Positions 15,916-24,515 of a DNA stretch of 36,307 bases are shown here, one piece after another. The stretch is from positions 1 through 36,307 of the forward strand of contig JAEYSV010000052.1 of NCBI GenBank assembly GCA_023434365.1. The letters are read 5' to 3'. Position 1 is the stretch's first letter, and the number at the start of each line of letters is the position of its first letter. The stretch is from Bacillota bacterium (GTDB lineage Bacteria > Bacillota > Clostridia > Lachnospirales > Lachnospiraceae). The notes beneath the pieces were generated by a model. It was given only the letters and a program-made list of their open reading frames with translations, ran no database searches and had not been told where the DNA came from. Position numbers and translations under genes: made by a program.

Positions 15916-18201
15916 TTGAAAACAATCAAGATTCAAGGAGCGCGAATCCATAACCTAAAAAATCTTAATCTATCAATTCCGAAGCATAAACTTGTAGTCA
16001 TTACAGGAATCAGTGGTTCGGGCAAATCCAGCCTAGCCTTTGATATCTTGTTTGAAGAGGGCAAGAATCAGTATCTTCGCTCAATTGGCATTCTGGCTGG
16101 ACTTGATAACGAGGACCGGTTTGATTCGATAGAGGGCATCGGTCCAACCGTGGCAATACAGCAAAATACGATAAGACAGAGTAATCCTCGCTCTACCGTT
16201 GGCACAAAGACCGCAATTCTAAACCAGCTGGCACTCCTTTTTGCCAGTGAGGGAAAAGCTATCGAGGAAGGGGAACATCTCAAACCGGGTAGTTTTCTCT
16301 ATACAACAGTTGATGGGATGTGTCTTAGCTGTCAGGGCAGAGGTGCTTATTACGATATTAATCTGGAGCAACTGATTCCAGATCATGCGACAACCCTGTT
16401 GGAGGTCTATGAGAGTCTGCAGGTAACCGCTGGTTATATGCGGATTCTAAAAAAGAAATACGGCAGGTATTTTGAGACTCTATTCTGGGAACTGCCTGAG
16501 GAGATTCAAGGTAAGGTAGTGTATGGAACGTATGATAATGGCAAGCAAAGCTATTGTCTTGAGCGAATATTAAGAAACGCGTTAGAAAAGGGCGAGGATG
16601 TAGAAGAAGTCTATGAAAAAATGATTTGTCCGGTCTGTCATGGAGAGCGAATTGGCCAAGGAGCGAGAGAAGTATTCCTTAATGGAAAGCAGATAGGCGA
16701 GCTAGGACAGATGACACTGACTGGTCTTTTGAGTTTTTTGAGCGCAATGTCAGAGGATGAACTTTCCCAGTTTGGTAAGAACGTAGTAAAGAACGTGAAG
16801 GAGAAATTAAAGCATCTGATTAGGTTTCGCTTAGGACATCTGACTCTTTACCGGGAGATGGCTTCCTTAAGCGGTGGCGAGGTGCAACGCATCTTCCTTC
16901 ATCTTCATCTGGAGTCCAAACTGGATTCGCTAATCTATGTCTTTGATGAACCGATGGCAGGATTGCATCCTTCCGAGAAGCAAAGCATGATTGAAGCGGT
17001 AAAGCAGTTACGTGACCTAGGCAATACAATAATTGTCGTGGAGCATGATCAAGAAATGATTCAGCAAGCCGACCACATTATCGAAATTGGTCCGAAAGCA
17101 GGGGTAGAAGGCGGAAAAGTAGTCTTTCAGGGGGATTATGAGGAATATGAGAAAGCCGACACTTTGCTTAACCAGTATATATTTATGAATCAAAGGATAC
17201 CAAAACGGACGGTCAGAAAACTTTCGTTTGATCAAAGTAACTGCCTAACCTTGGAACATGCCAATACCCATTGTTTGAAAGACGTAACGGTATCATTTCC
17301 ACTGCATGCCATGGTAGGGATTGCTGGAATCTCGGGAAGTGGCAAGAGTTCTCTAATCGAGGAGACACTGTTAAAACGTCTTGCCAGTGCCAGAAAATAT
17401 GGTCATGCCAATGGGTTAGCAGGAGTAGAACACATTAGTGGCTTTGTGAAGATATCGCAGGAGCCCATTGGAAGAAATGCGAATTCTACACCTGTCTCCT
17501 ATATTGGCATCTGGGATAAGATTCGGGAACTATTGGCTAAACAGCCTGAAGCGAAACGAAGAAACCTAAGCGCCGGACATTTTTCGTTTCATTCGAAAGG
17601 GGCATGCCCAGACTGTGGCGGTAGTGGCTATGATAAAATCTTTTTGACTGCTGACTTTTCTGTAAATAAGCTCTGTCCGACGTGTCATGGCAAACGGTTT
17701 AAGGAAGAGAGTCTCTCGATCGACTATCACGGGAAAACGATTGCCAATGTATTAGAGATGAGCATTGCAGAGGCGACATCATTTTTTCAAGAGGAAAGAA
17801 ACATTGTGAAACCGCTACGCATTTTAGAACAGATGGGCATGGGTTACTTAACGCTTGGCCAGCCAACTTCTTCGTTAAGTGGTGGTGAGGCGCAACGAGT
17901 GAAGCTTGCCAAAGAGCTTGGACGGCAGTGCAAGGGCAATATGCTCTATGTGTTAGATGAACCAACGACCGGACTCAGCTTATATGATACGGCATTGCTA
18001 CTTCAACTATTAGACCAGCTCGTTGCAAATGGGAATTCGGTGATTGTCATTGAACACAGTGTTGAGGTGCTAAAGAGCTGCGATTATCTCATTGAACTAG
18101 GGCCGGAAGGCGGGGACCATGGTGGCGAGATCATTGCCACAGGAACACCGAAGGAGCTGAGAGTCAATCCGATTTCCAAGACGGGGGGGTATCTAACGTG
18201 A
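15916..18201 (+). CDS. UvrA paralogue lacking the UvrB-binding region (ABC-ATPase)
   Basis: The 761-residue protein starts at TTG 15916 after GAGGTGA. It has two ABC modules: Walker A GISGSGKSS at 31-39 and again at 471-479, signatures SLSGGEVQR at 317-325 and SLSGGEAQR at 653-661, and Walker B LIYVFDEP and MLYVLDEPTTG. Zinc cysteines are at 136/139, 238/241, 564/567 and 587/590. Canonical UvrA is about 940 residues. The shortfall falls after NPRSTVG (90-96), where UvrA normally has its first zinc module and UvrB-binding domain. This matches UvrA2/drug-resistance-type paralogues that bind DNA-intercalating drugs or damage without recruiting UvrB. The next gene overlaps its end. Confidence 0.9.
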   Translation: MKTIKIQGARIHNLKNLNLSIPKHKLVVITGISGSGKSSLAFDILFEEGKNQYLRSIGILAGLDNEDRFDSIEGIGPTVAIQQNTIRQSNPRSTVGTKTAILNQLALLFASEGKAIEEGEHLKPGSFLYTTVDGMCLSCQGRGAYYDINLEQLIPDHATTLLEVYESLQVTAGYMRILKKKYGRYFETLFWELPEEIQGKVVYGTYDNGKQSYCLERILRNALEKGEDVEEVYEKMICPVCHGERIGQGAREVFLNGKQIGELGQMTLTGLLSFLSAMSEDELSQFGKNVVKNVKEKLKHLIRFRLGHLTLYREMASLSGGEVQRIFLHLHLESKLDSLIYVFDEPMAGLHPSEKQSMIEAVKQLRDLGNTIIVVEHDQEMIQQADHIIEIGPKAGVEGGKVVFQGDYEEYEKADTLLNQYIFMNQRIPKRTVRKLSFDQSNCLTLEHANTHCLKDVTVSFPLHAMVGIAGISGSGKSSLIEETLLKRLASARKYGHANGLAGVEHISGFVKISQEPIGRNANSTPVSYIGIWDKIRELLAKQPEAKRRNLSAGHFSFHSKGACPDCGGSGYDKIFLTADFSVNKLCPTCHGKRFKEESLSIDYHGKTIANVLEMSIAEATSFFQEERNIVKPLRILEQMGMGYLTLGQPTSSLSGGEAQRVKLAKELGRQCKGNMLYVLDEPTTGLSLYDTALLLQLLDQLVANGNSVIVIEHSVEVLKSCDYLIELGPEGGDHGGEIIATGTPKELRVNPISKTGGYLT

Positions 18202-19175
18202 TGAATCAACGGGAAAAGATATGGTTCGAGAAGCTGATTAATAGTAGCTACAGCAACACGACGGGCATCATTGTGTTAAAAAATGGTAGCAAATTATATG
18301 AGAATTACTTTAATGGGTACACTGCGGATAACGCTGTTCATATTGCATCGGTAACGAAAAGTATTGTTTCTGCTTTGTTTGGTATCGCGATAGAAAAGGG
18401 GCATATCAAAAGTATAGACCAAAAAGTATTGGAGTTTTTCCCGGACTATACCGTTTCAAGTGGTGAAAAAACGATTCAAAATGTCACGATTCGAAATATG
18501 CTGACGATGACAGCACCGTATAAATATAAGACGGAACCGTATGAAGAGTTCTTTGCAAGCGATCACTGGATAAATGCAGCGCTTGATTTGTTAGGTGGGA
18601 AAGGGCAGATAGGTGAATTCGTCTATTCTGCTATTATAGGAACTCATATATTGTCGGGGATCCTTGTTAAGGCAACAGGAACGTCCGTACTTGACTATGC
18701 AACGGAACACTTATTTTCGCCATTGGGTATTCAGGTGGCTGGTAATGTGGTTTTTCATAGTAAGGAGGAACAACTTGCCTGGTATAAAGAGAAAAATGTC
18801 AGCGGTTGGGTTGCCGACTTGCAAGGAGTTAATACAGCAGGCTGGGGACTGGCTTTGACGCCTATGGACATGGCTCGTATTGGTCAATTGTACTTAGATG
18901 GCGGAATATGGATGAATCAGCCAATCATTCCAGCGTCGTGGATCTGGGAGAGTACAAAGGAACATAGCCGAGGAGGGAAGCTTTCGTATGGCTATCTCTG
19001 GTGGATTATTGATGAGGAAGATCATATTTACGCAGCGATGGGCGATGGAGGAAATGTGATTTATGTCAATACAAAGAAGAGAATGGTGGTTGCCATGGCG
19101 GCTTTGTTTGAACCTCGTGTAAAGGATAGGTTGAAACTGATTAGAGAGTATATTGAGCCTATGTTTGAGAATTGA
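18198..19175 (+). CDS. serine hydrolase, class C beta-lactamase/penicillin-binding-like fold
   Basis: The protein of about 325 residues has the catalytic SxxK motif SVTK (Ser51, Lys54 counted from GTG 18198). The second motif is YSAIIGTH (Tyr143) and the third region is MGDGGNVIYVN, typical of the beta-lactamase-like esterase/hydrolase branch. The usual YxN is YSA here, a variation seen in the group with Y-x-x-x-G-T-H-x-L. There is no signal peptide, so it is probably cytoplasmic and unlikely to be a true beta-lactamase. GTG 18198 or ATG 18201 may start it; either overlaps the UvrA stop, suggesting coupled translation. Confidence 0.85.
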   Translation: MMNQREKIWFEKLINSSYSNTTGIIVLKNGSKLYENYFNGYTADNAVHIASVTKSIVSALFGIAIEKGHIKSIDQKVLEFFPDYTVSSGEKTIQNVTIRNMLTMTAPYKYKTEPYEEFFASDHWINAALDLLGGKGQIGEFVYSAIIGTHILSGILVKATGTSVLDYATEHLFSPLGIQVAGNVVFHSKEEQLAWYKEKNVSGWVADLQGVNTAGWGLALTPMDMARIGQLYLDGGIWMNQPIIPASWIWESTKEHSRGGKLSYGYLWWIIDEEDHIYAAMGDGGNVIYVNTKKRMVVAMAALFEPRVKDRLKLIREYIEPMFEN

Positions 19176-19182
19176 TAAAGCA

Positions 19183-19204
19183 ACAAATCAAAAAGTTGAT
19201 TTGT
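19183..19204 (+). terminator. possible weak terminator hairpin
   Basis: A 9-bp A/T-rich stem (ACAAATCAA pairing with TTGATTTGT) with a four-base AAAG loop begins eight bases after the hydrolase stop. No T-run follows, so termination would be weak or rely on other factors. Confidence 0.3.
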
Positions 19205-19296
19205 ATACTTGGAATCTCTATACATACTGCGCCAATAATCCGATAAAGTAACATGAAAAAATCAGAAAATGATCTTGTTGGAATGGAGGATTTTAA

Positions 19297-19959
19297 ATGA
19301 CCAGTGAGCAATTATATCAGATGTCAGATAACACATGTCTATCAAGGGGTTGGACTTATGCACCAAGGTTTTATCCAATTGATAGTCATGTTCGTTATAG
19401 ATGCACTAAGTGTGGTGCTATAGCTAATTATCCTATGGGGAAATATGCAATTGATTTGGAAGGAGGAACAAAATATCCAGATATATTACTCTGTGGAGCT
19501 TATCCATTACTCATTGTATCTGAGCGAGTACTTAATGATTGGGTCAATTCGGGAATCACTGGTTTTCAGAGTTTTCCACTAGAAATAAGAGAAATAGCTT
19601 CGGAAAAACTTAAAACTAAGGAGCGCATTCAATATTATGGCATTGAAGTTACCGCTAAATGTGAGCTTGATCTGGAAGCTATGGATGTTAAAATCATTAG
19701 TAAATGTGATAGATGTGGCAATGTTAGATTATCTAAGGATTCCATGGACATTGAAGAACTAGTAATTAAACCGGAATCTGTTGAAAACTCTGATATTTTT
19801 GTAAGTGAGATATTTCCAGCAATAATTTTGGTTACACAAAAAGTTGTAAAATGTGCCTGTATAAATAAACATACTAATTTTTCATTTGTTAAGGCAGAAG
19901 ATATCTTTGATGAATTTAGTGAATCAATAAATTATTTAAAATTTTGTAAAAATGACTAA
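19297..19959 (+). CDS. double-CxxCG protein, candidate immunity protein
   Basis: The 220-residue protein has two zinc-ribbon-like CxxCG motifs: C36-x-x-C39-G and C137-x-x-C140-G. Between them is LIVSERVLNDWVNSGITGF (about 72-90), resembling a conserved segment of double-CxxCG immunity proteins (SitI-type) and DUF1629/Imm43-type proteins, in which a V-S-E-R stretch precedes a helix and G-x-x-G-F. Such proteins neutralise cognate toxins delivered by neighbouring cells. No toxin gene is adjacent. A GGAGG site precedes ATG 19297. The assignment rests on motif recall and should be checked by profile search. Confidence 0.65.
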   Translation: MTSEQLYQMSDNTCLSRGWTYAPRFYPIDSHVRYRCTKCGAIANYPMGKYAIDLEGGTKYPDILLCGAYPLLIVSERVLNDWVNSGITGFQSFPLEIREIASEKLKTKERIQYYGIEVTAKCELDLEAMDVKIISKCDRCGNVRLSKDSMDIEELVIKPESVENSDIFVSEIFPAIILVTQKVVKCACINKHTNFSFVKAEDIFDEFSESINYLKFCKND

Positions 19960-19983
19960 CCTAGCAAAGTGTTAAGCCATACT

Positions 19984-20082
19984 ACAATATATCAGGGGTT
20001 TGCTGCACCACAGGGTGGCCTCGTTGTAGGCGGAGTTCAAGTGTATATAGAAAGGGAGAATCCTTCATGGATAGTGAAGTAA
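19984..20082 (+). other. possible toxin-gene remnant
   Basis: A 33-codon open frame reads TIYQGFAAPQGGLVVGGVQV and then IERENPS before a TAA at 20080. It has no start or ribosome binding site of its own and overlaps the next gene's start. The glycine- and alanine-rich, GGVQV-containing composition is unlike the surrounding proteins and resembles linker regions before toxin domains. It may be the scar of a deleted toxin gene or a chance frame. Confidence 0.2.
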
Positions 20083-20318
20083 ATTGTATCTGCAAAGTTC
20101 TTGAAGAAATTTCTGAATTTCAATCACTTTATGAATTTGACAGGTTTCAGAAATACATTGGTGACTCTGAAAAAAGGGGAGACTTAAAGGAGGTTGCTGT
20201 TCAACAGTACTATGCAGGGTTTAATGAACAATGGTTTATATGTACAGGATGTAAGAATATATGGAGACTGGTACATCCAGATTTCCCATTTGAAGGCCTT
20301 TGGGAAATTGTAAAGTAG
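20067..20318 (+). CDS. small protein with CxxC, candidate immunity protein
   Basis: The 83-residue protein starts at ATG 20067, with AAAGGGAGA ten bases before. Its C-terminal half reads QWFICTGCKNIWRLVHPDFPF and GLWEIVK. A W-x-C-x-x-C-x-x-x-W-R-L-x-x-P-D-x-P-F core of this kind occurs in small proteins found next to polymorphic toxins in many bacteria. It is likely an orphan immunity protein, but no toxin is present here. It is short, soluble and lacks a signal peptide. Confidence 0.6.
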   Translation: MDSEVNCICKVLEEISEFQSLYEFDRFQKYIGDSEKRGDLKEVAVQQYYAGFNEQWFICTGCKNIWRLVHPDFPFEGLWEIVK

Positions 20319-20547
20319 AAGTTAGGTGGGCCGCGTTTATGGCTGGATTAATGAATGTAAATATTATAAACATTGAAGTGTATTAATAAGCTTTTGAATA
20401 GACGGTTAGTACAGTATCAAGGAACGGAATAAGGTTTGTAATAACCCTGAACTATATTTTGCAATTAATGAATCACTGAAATAATTTAAGTGCCATAATA
20501 CCAAGAGGAGAGTAGAATTAAATGATTGAAAAGGAGAGGTTACTTTT

Positions 20548-21324
20548 ATGAGAACAATAGATGTTGTAATTTTTACTTTAAAAGATATTAGTGATAGTTA
20601 CATTGCTGAGACATTTTTCAATAAGCTTGAATTATTACGAATTCAACCGGAAGTTATATCACTAACTGAACCTATAAGGGAAAGCTATACAAAAGATAAG
20701 GCAATTGAACTTTGGACAAAGGAAGAAGATGGTTGTTGGGACTTTGAAAGTGAGAGATTTATAGGAAAAGCAGGTGGGTTACTTGCAAAAAGCAAAAAAA
20801 AATCAATTATATATTCAGTTTTTTGGTGGAAGAGTGAAGGTATGAAATATGCAAATAGGATTTCTTTTAGCATCTCGAGTTCAAAGTATAAAAAAGTAAT
20901 GCAGTATATATTAGCCTTATTTAAAGAAACAGTAAATCTAACAGATGCATTTTACGGTTATATTGCTCACTCAGATACTGTTGAAAGACAACATGCGACG
21001 GGATCAATAATAACTCGAATCCCTGGGATGTTTTGGTGTAATTATTTCAGTAGAATTTATGTTGATTTTTTTGGGAATGAAAAATTCGATGAATCTCAAT
21101 GGTATAAGATAGAGATGAACAACGAGAAAGGTATCTTTTTGTTTTTAGATGATAAGCCGGATGGTAGACTTTTGGCTGATAAAACAATTGAAGAAAGTTC
21201 AAAAGAATATCTGGGATATGACTCTTTTGCTAATAGGCAGGAAGAAGAAATCAAAAAGCAGGATGATATAAAATGGCATAACGAAGATCCTGTTCAGTAT
21301 AAAAAAGTTCCGAAATTAATTTAA
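20548..21324 (+). CDS. hypothetical protein, Imm52-like candidate immunity protein
   Basis: The 258-residue protein starts at ATG 20548 after AAAGGAGAGG. It has no signal peptide. A central segment ITRIPGMFWCNYFSRIYVDFFG (near 152-173) resembles the G-x-x-W-x-N-Y-F-x-x-x-Y-V-x-F-x-G core of Imm52-type and related immunity proteins, and the C-terminus is charged and low in structure. The assignment is tentative. It lies in a run of small orphan genes with AT-rich spacers, which fits an immunity array. Confidence 0.55.
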   Translation: MRTIDVVIFTLKDISDSYIAETFFNKLELLRIQPEVISLTEPIRESYTKDKAIELWTKEEDGCWDFESERFIGKAGGLLAKSKKKSIIYSVFWWKSEGMKYANRISFSISSSKYKKVMQYILALFKETVNLTDAFYGYIAHSDTVERQHATGSIITRIPGMFWCNYFSRIYVDFFGNEKFDESQWYKIEMNNEKGIFLFLDDKPDGRLLADKTIEESSKEYLGYDSFANRQEEEIKKQDDIKWHNEDPVQYKKVPKLI

Positions 21325-21450
21325 ACAGTAACACACTATACTAGGTAGAGCATCCGCATTAAACTGGGAAAAGCTGAATTCATTAAGACTTTGGAATAAA
21401 GGTAACTCAATGTCTATACATAAAAGACCAAAACCATGGGAGTTTTAAAC

Positions 21451-22167
21451 ATGAAAATAAAAGAAATAGAGATGGATTTACCTTATTTAATGAACGAAGA
21501 AAATATTAAAGAGATACAAAGAAAAGAAAAGCTAGAGCATAATGAAGCTATAAGGCGTGACTATGAATTGAACTGGAAAGAAAAAAGAAGAAAGTTTCAA
21601 CTTATGACTCGATGTATGACATCAATGATTGAACGTGTTTTACTTCCTATATGTACTAGTGACTGCTGGAAAATTGTTATCGAATGCGTAGATAGTTTTC
21701 CTGAAAACGGATATAAGAACCTTTTGGGTGTTTATACTATCCAAATCATCATGGATGTAGAAGAATTTTTTCAACTAAATGATTATGAGAAAAAAAGAAT
21801 TGTAATTAACAAAATTCTTGAGGGCACAAACATATTATCAGATATAGCCAAAATCAACTTAGCTAGTATCGAAAAGTCCTGTAATGAAATAAAAACTCTA
21901 AATTATAACAATGTATGGTATTGGAAAAAGCCTATGAAATCAAAGCGAGGTTTTGTACAAATCAGGCTACATCATGAGGTTAAAGAGTTAAGTATTTATA
22001 TGGTTTTTTGGGATTTAAAGTGTAATATTATAAAACAAACACATTTAGTGTCTACACTTCCAGATGAAAGAGTCTATAGTAGATATTTAGGTAAATTAGA
22101 ATGGATATCTGAAGAATTAGTAAAGCTTACTACAAAAACAGGAGAGACATTTATCGAACAGCTATAG
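21451..22167 (+). CDS. hypothetical protein, 238 residues
   Basis: ATG 21451 is chosen because GGGAG lies eight bases before it; an in-frame ATG at 21436 would be inside that site. The N-terminal 60 residues are highly charged and probably helical (EENIKEIQRKEKLEHNEAIR). A mixed alpha/beta region with aromatic residues follows: CWKIVIECVDSFP near 74-86, VWYWKKPMKSKRGFVQIRLHHEVK near 155-178 and a C-terminal MVFWDLKCN. No family is recognised. Its setting suggests another orphan immunity-like gene. Confidence 0.6.
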   Translation: MKIKEIEMDLPYLMNEENIKEIQRKEKLEHNEAIRRDYELNWKEKRRKFQLMTRCMTSMIERVLLPICTSDCWKIVIECVDSFPENGYKNLLGVYTIQIIMDVEEFFQLNDYEKKRIVINKILEGTNILSDIAKINLASIEKSCNEIKTLNYNNVWYWKKPMKSKRGFVQIRLHHEVKELSIYMVFWDLKCNIIKQTHLVSTLPDERVYSRYLGKLEWISEELVKLTTKTGETFIEQL

Positions 22168-22221
22168 AGCTTGTCTACTCTGTACAACCGTTATAGAACA
22201 TGGATTTTTGAGGTGATAATA

Positions 22222-22476
22222 ATGACTAAGAAAGATTTTTTGTTATTTATGAGACAAAATAATATTAATGAGAGATATTATTCATTAGATGGAAAAATAA
22301 AAGATGATGCATTTCATCTAAGATGTAATGGAATTATATGGGAAGTTTTTTACTCTGAAAGAGGTAAAGAGTTTGATAATCGCACTTTTAATAATATTGA
22401 AGATGCTATTGATTATTTATACAGTGTTTTTTATGATGGTATATCTAAATATGGTGATAAGGCATTTCCTAGTTAG
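22222..22476 (+). CDS. small Imm59-like candidate immunity protein
   Basis: The 84-residue protein starts at ATG 22222 after GAGGTGAT. The open frame continues upstream to 22171, but that part lacks a ribosome binding site. A core of NINERYYSLDGK near 14-25, then GIIWEVFYSERGKEFDN near 38-54 and a terminal helix IEDAIDYLYSVFYD matches small proteins with a W-x-V-x-Y-S-E-R-G motif seen beside secreted toxins (Imm59-like, recalled). Function as an immunity protein is inference. Confidence 0.6.
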   Translation: MTKKDFLLFMRQNNINERYYSLDGKIKDDAFHLRCNGIIWEVFYSERGKEFDNRTFNNIEDAIDYLYSVFYDGISKYGDKAFPS

Positions 22477-23036
22477 TAGATAATAATATGTTAGTTAAAG
22501 AAGCTAGAAATGAATATGGTAAAACGGTTACATTTCATTATAGTGGTATGTACATACTGTAATCCAAAGCCATAACACAATATAGTTTATGTGGGATAAT
22601 TATCAGTCCATACATTGCTAATAAGGTGTTATGGCTTTCATTTTATTGCTTTACTAAATATACCATGCCTAGAATTGATATCATAAAGAGATAAAATGCT
22701 AAGCGAGATTGGTAATATCAATAGTTTTCGCTTCATTAGCAGGTAAAAGAAACGATATGCCATCAAATAAGGAGACCAAAGGTTTCAAGCTATCTTTTAG
22801 TTCTTTGCAATCCAGATGATCAAGGTATCAAGCAAAAAATGGTAGAAAAAGTTAAGCAATAGTAATATAATGGAAATAAATAGATACAGTGTTGCATTGT
22901 TTAAAACAATAGAGTGAACTATGGGCAACTAAGTTTTTAATGGGCATAAAAACCAGTGGATTAGCTTTAATGTCATAGAGAGCCCAAACATTAAGTTCAT
23001 GCAAAGAATAATTGATTTTATGAGGAGGTATGCGCT
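22477..23036 (+). other. 560-bp gap with coding remnants and an inverted repeat
   Basis: No complete gene is visible. A 24-codon frame at 22488-22562 (starting MLVKEARNEYGKTVTFHY) follows the small immunity-like gene. A 28-codon frame at 22779-22862 contains SSYLLVLCNPDDQGIKQK and ends in TAG; it has no start and resembles a C-terminal coding tail. A 13-bp inverted repeat lies between them. The remainder (22863-23026) shows only short frames broken by stops. The region looks like decayed single-gene units. Confidence 0.4.
22566..22638. repeat. 13-bp perfect inverted repeat with 47-base loop
   Basis: AAAGCCATAACAC (22566-22578) is matched by its reverse complement at 22626-22638. The right arm is followed by CATTTTATTGC, which is T-rich but not a clean terminator tract. 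A near copy of the right arm (GTGTTATGG then TTTTC) occurs at 23418-23430 after the next gene. It could be a terminator with a large loop or the ends of a small mobile unit. Confidence 0.5.
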
Positions 23037-23405
23037 GTGGACTATTTCAATGATTTAATTAGCTTCATGAGACTTGATATAACTAAGAATGAGCTTTTGG
23101 ATATTGTTAAGGCAGATTTAAAGGATTTAACTATTGATAATCCTATAATTGTTAACAGCGAAGATGTAATTAAGGTTCTCGAAGCATACTTAAATAACAA
23201 AATAAATTTGCAGGATGTTATTGATTGGGTTAATATAATTTGGTTTTCTGATATATATGATTACGCTGATTATCAATGTGACAGTATTGCCAGTGTTATG
23301 AATGAATTGGAGGAGGCAGATGAGGACAGCGAAAAACTTTCGCAAAATAATATTGAGAAATACCTTAATGCGTTGAAAAATAACACTGAATTTAATAAAA
23401 ACTAA
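23037..23405 (+). CDS. small helical hypothetical protein, candidate immunity protein
   Basis: The 122-residue acidic protein uses GTG 23037 after GAGGAGG. It is predominantly helical: ELLDIVKADLKDL near 19-31, VIKVLEAYLNNKINLQDVIDWVNIIW near 44-69, then SIASVMNELEEADE. The pattern of a short helix followed by LNNKI...DWVN and an acidic E-L-E segment is common in small proteins linked to toxin loci, but I cannot name a family. It stands alone between two long gaps. Confidence 0.6.
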   Translation: MDYFNDLISFMRLDITKNELLDIVKADLKDLTIDNPIIVNSEDVIKVLEAYLNNKINLQDVIDWVNIIWFSDIYDYADYQCDSIASVMNELEEADEDSEKLSQNNIEKYLNALKNNTEFNKN

Positions 23406-24045
23406 TTAGCATAGAGGGTGTTATGGTTTTCTTTCAATAGGAAAAAAACATTGTGTGAATGATAAAATGCAAAAACAAAGCATTCTTTTAATTAATTTGT
23501 ATATTTTGTGATCTAATGACCTAGGTAAACTGAAAAATGGAGAGTGGATAGCATGCTGATAATTAGTATTGATAATGACGAACATGATGAGCTAATAATC
23601 TACCTGTTTAGACTTCAATAGATTTATGAATTATAATTGTTTCCAAATAAGTGGAGCATTTTACTGCCATCTTTCCTAACTAAATTTGGTAAGTTGGTGC
23701 AATTCACTCCAGATTGGAGGATTACAATTATGCGACAGCACTATAAACACAACAGTGATGACGAAAAGAAGCGCCTGAACATGGAGTGTCGCCAAAGCGG
23801 CTTGTCAGACTGTCATTGGTGTCGAGGGTTTCTATATAACCTTCCATCGATAGTTGGTCTAATACAAGCTGGCATAATTCTTCCAATTGGTTCATAACTG
23901 GAATCCTCCTTTTTGATTCCATTATGAATGATAGGGAGTGGTAGTTCAGGTTAAGATATTTTCTGCTTTATTTAATTTATGTATAAGTCATATAAATAAT
24001 AAAAAAGGAAAATATAATGATTAAAGTTCATTATGGTACAAAAAT
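23406..24045. other. 640-bp gap with gene fragments
   Basis: No complete gene is seen. Contents in order: a GTGTTATGG copy at 23418-23426 related to the inverted repeat upstream; a 22-codon frame at 23553-23621 with a GGAGAG site; an IS66-type fragment from 23730; and, on the minus strand, a gene start at 23895 with a fine AAGGAGG site whose product begins MNQLEELCQLVLDQLSMEGY but runs out within about 40 codons. The two gene heads point at each other, so a rearrangement has joined them. An AT-rich leader to 24045 holds nothing recognisable. Confidence 0.4.
23730..23825 (+). mobile_element. IS66-type accessory protein (TnpA-like) fragment
   Basis: From ATG 23730, with GGAGG eight bases upstream, the frame reads MRQHYKHNSDDEKKRLNMEC and then RQSGLSDCHWCR. 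This resembles the start of the small IS66-family accessory protein, in which a helix precedes S-G-L-x-x-x-x-W-C. The usual continuation (a serine-threonine-phenylalanine-tyrosine turn and arginine-rich helix) is missing, and no IS66 tnpB, transposase or terminal repeats are nearby. It is a dead fragment at most. Confidence 0.45.
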
Positions 24046-24444
24046 ATGAATTATTATTCTGCGACAAATGAGTTATTATCACTTCCACGAGATTATTCGC
24101 TAAGTGATGCTATTGAAAATAATGATATTATTTTTTATCAAATCGGAAATTATAATGCAGAACAATTTTTTCAATTTTTAATTAATTTCGGGCATGGAAT
24201 CCCAAGTCGAATTAGAATTTCTTCTTTTGGTATAGATGGACCGGCTACTGTTTCTATATTGGAGTATAAAAACGGAAAATTATTTTTAACTATAGATTCA
24301 ACAAGATATAAAGTGTCAAATACTATTCAAAAACTGGAAGGAAGTTTTATTGGAATGCAATTAATAAAAACAAACAATAATAATTATATATACGATTATA
24401 CTCTAAATAATTATCACGAAATTTTTAAATATGTAATAAAATAA
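24046..24444 (+). CDS. DUF4362-like hypothetical protein
   Basis: The 132-residue AT-rich gene encodes a protein without a signal peptide. Its core reads NDIIFYQIGNYNAEQFFQFL near 28-47, then RIRISSFGIDGPATVSILEY near 58-77 and LTIDSTRYKV. This matches the layout of DUF4362 proteins, where a short N-terminal strand-helix precedes K-I-R-I-x-x-x-x-x-E-G-x-P and L-E-Y. The function is unknown. No strong ribosome binding site is seen before ATG 24046. A remnant of a relative lies inverted at 7877-7946. Confidence 0.65.
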   Translation: MNYYSATNELLSLPRDYSLSDAIENNDIIFYQIGNYNAEQFFQFLINFGHGIPSRIRISSFGIDGPATVSILEYKNGKLFLTIDSTRYKVSNTIQKLEGSFIGMQLIKTNNNNYIYDYTLNNYHEIFKYVIK

Positions 24445-24515
24445 AAATTATAGTAATTTGTTATGATTTTATATTACCCCTGCAAGCTAGACGTGGAATA
24501 TTTATACATTAAGTA

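Noticed and set aside
15916..18201. Canonical UvrA of nucleotide excision repair
   Set aside because: At 761 residues it lacks the UvrB-binding region, and no uvrB or uvrC is adjacent.
18198..19175. Secreted beta-lactamase
   Set aside because: There is no signal peptide and the second motif is YSA rather than YxN, so a cytoplasmic esterase-like hydrolase is more likely.
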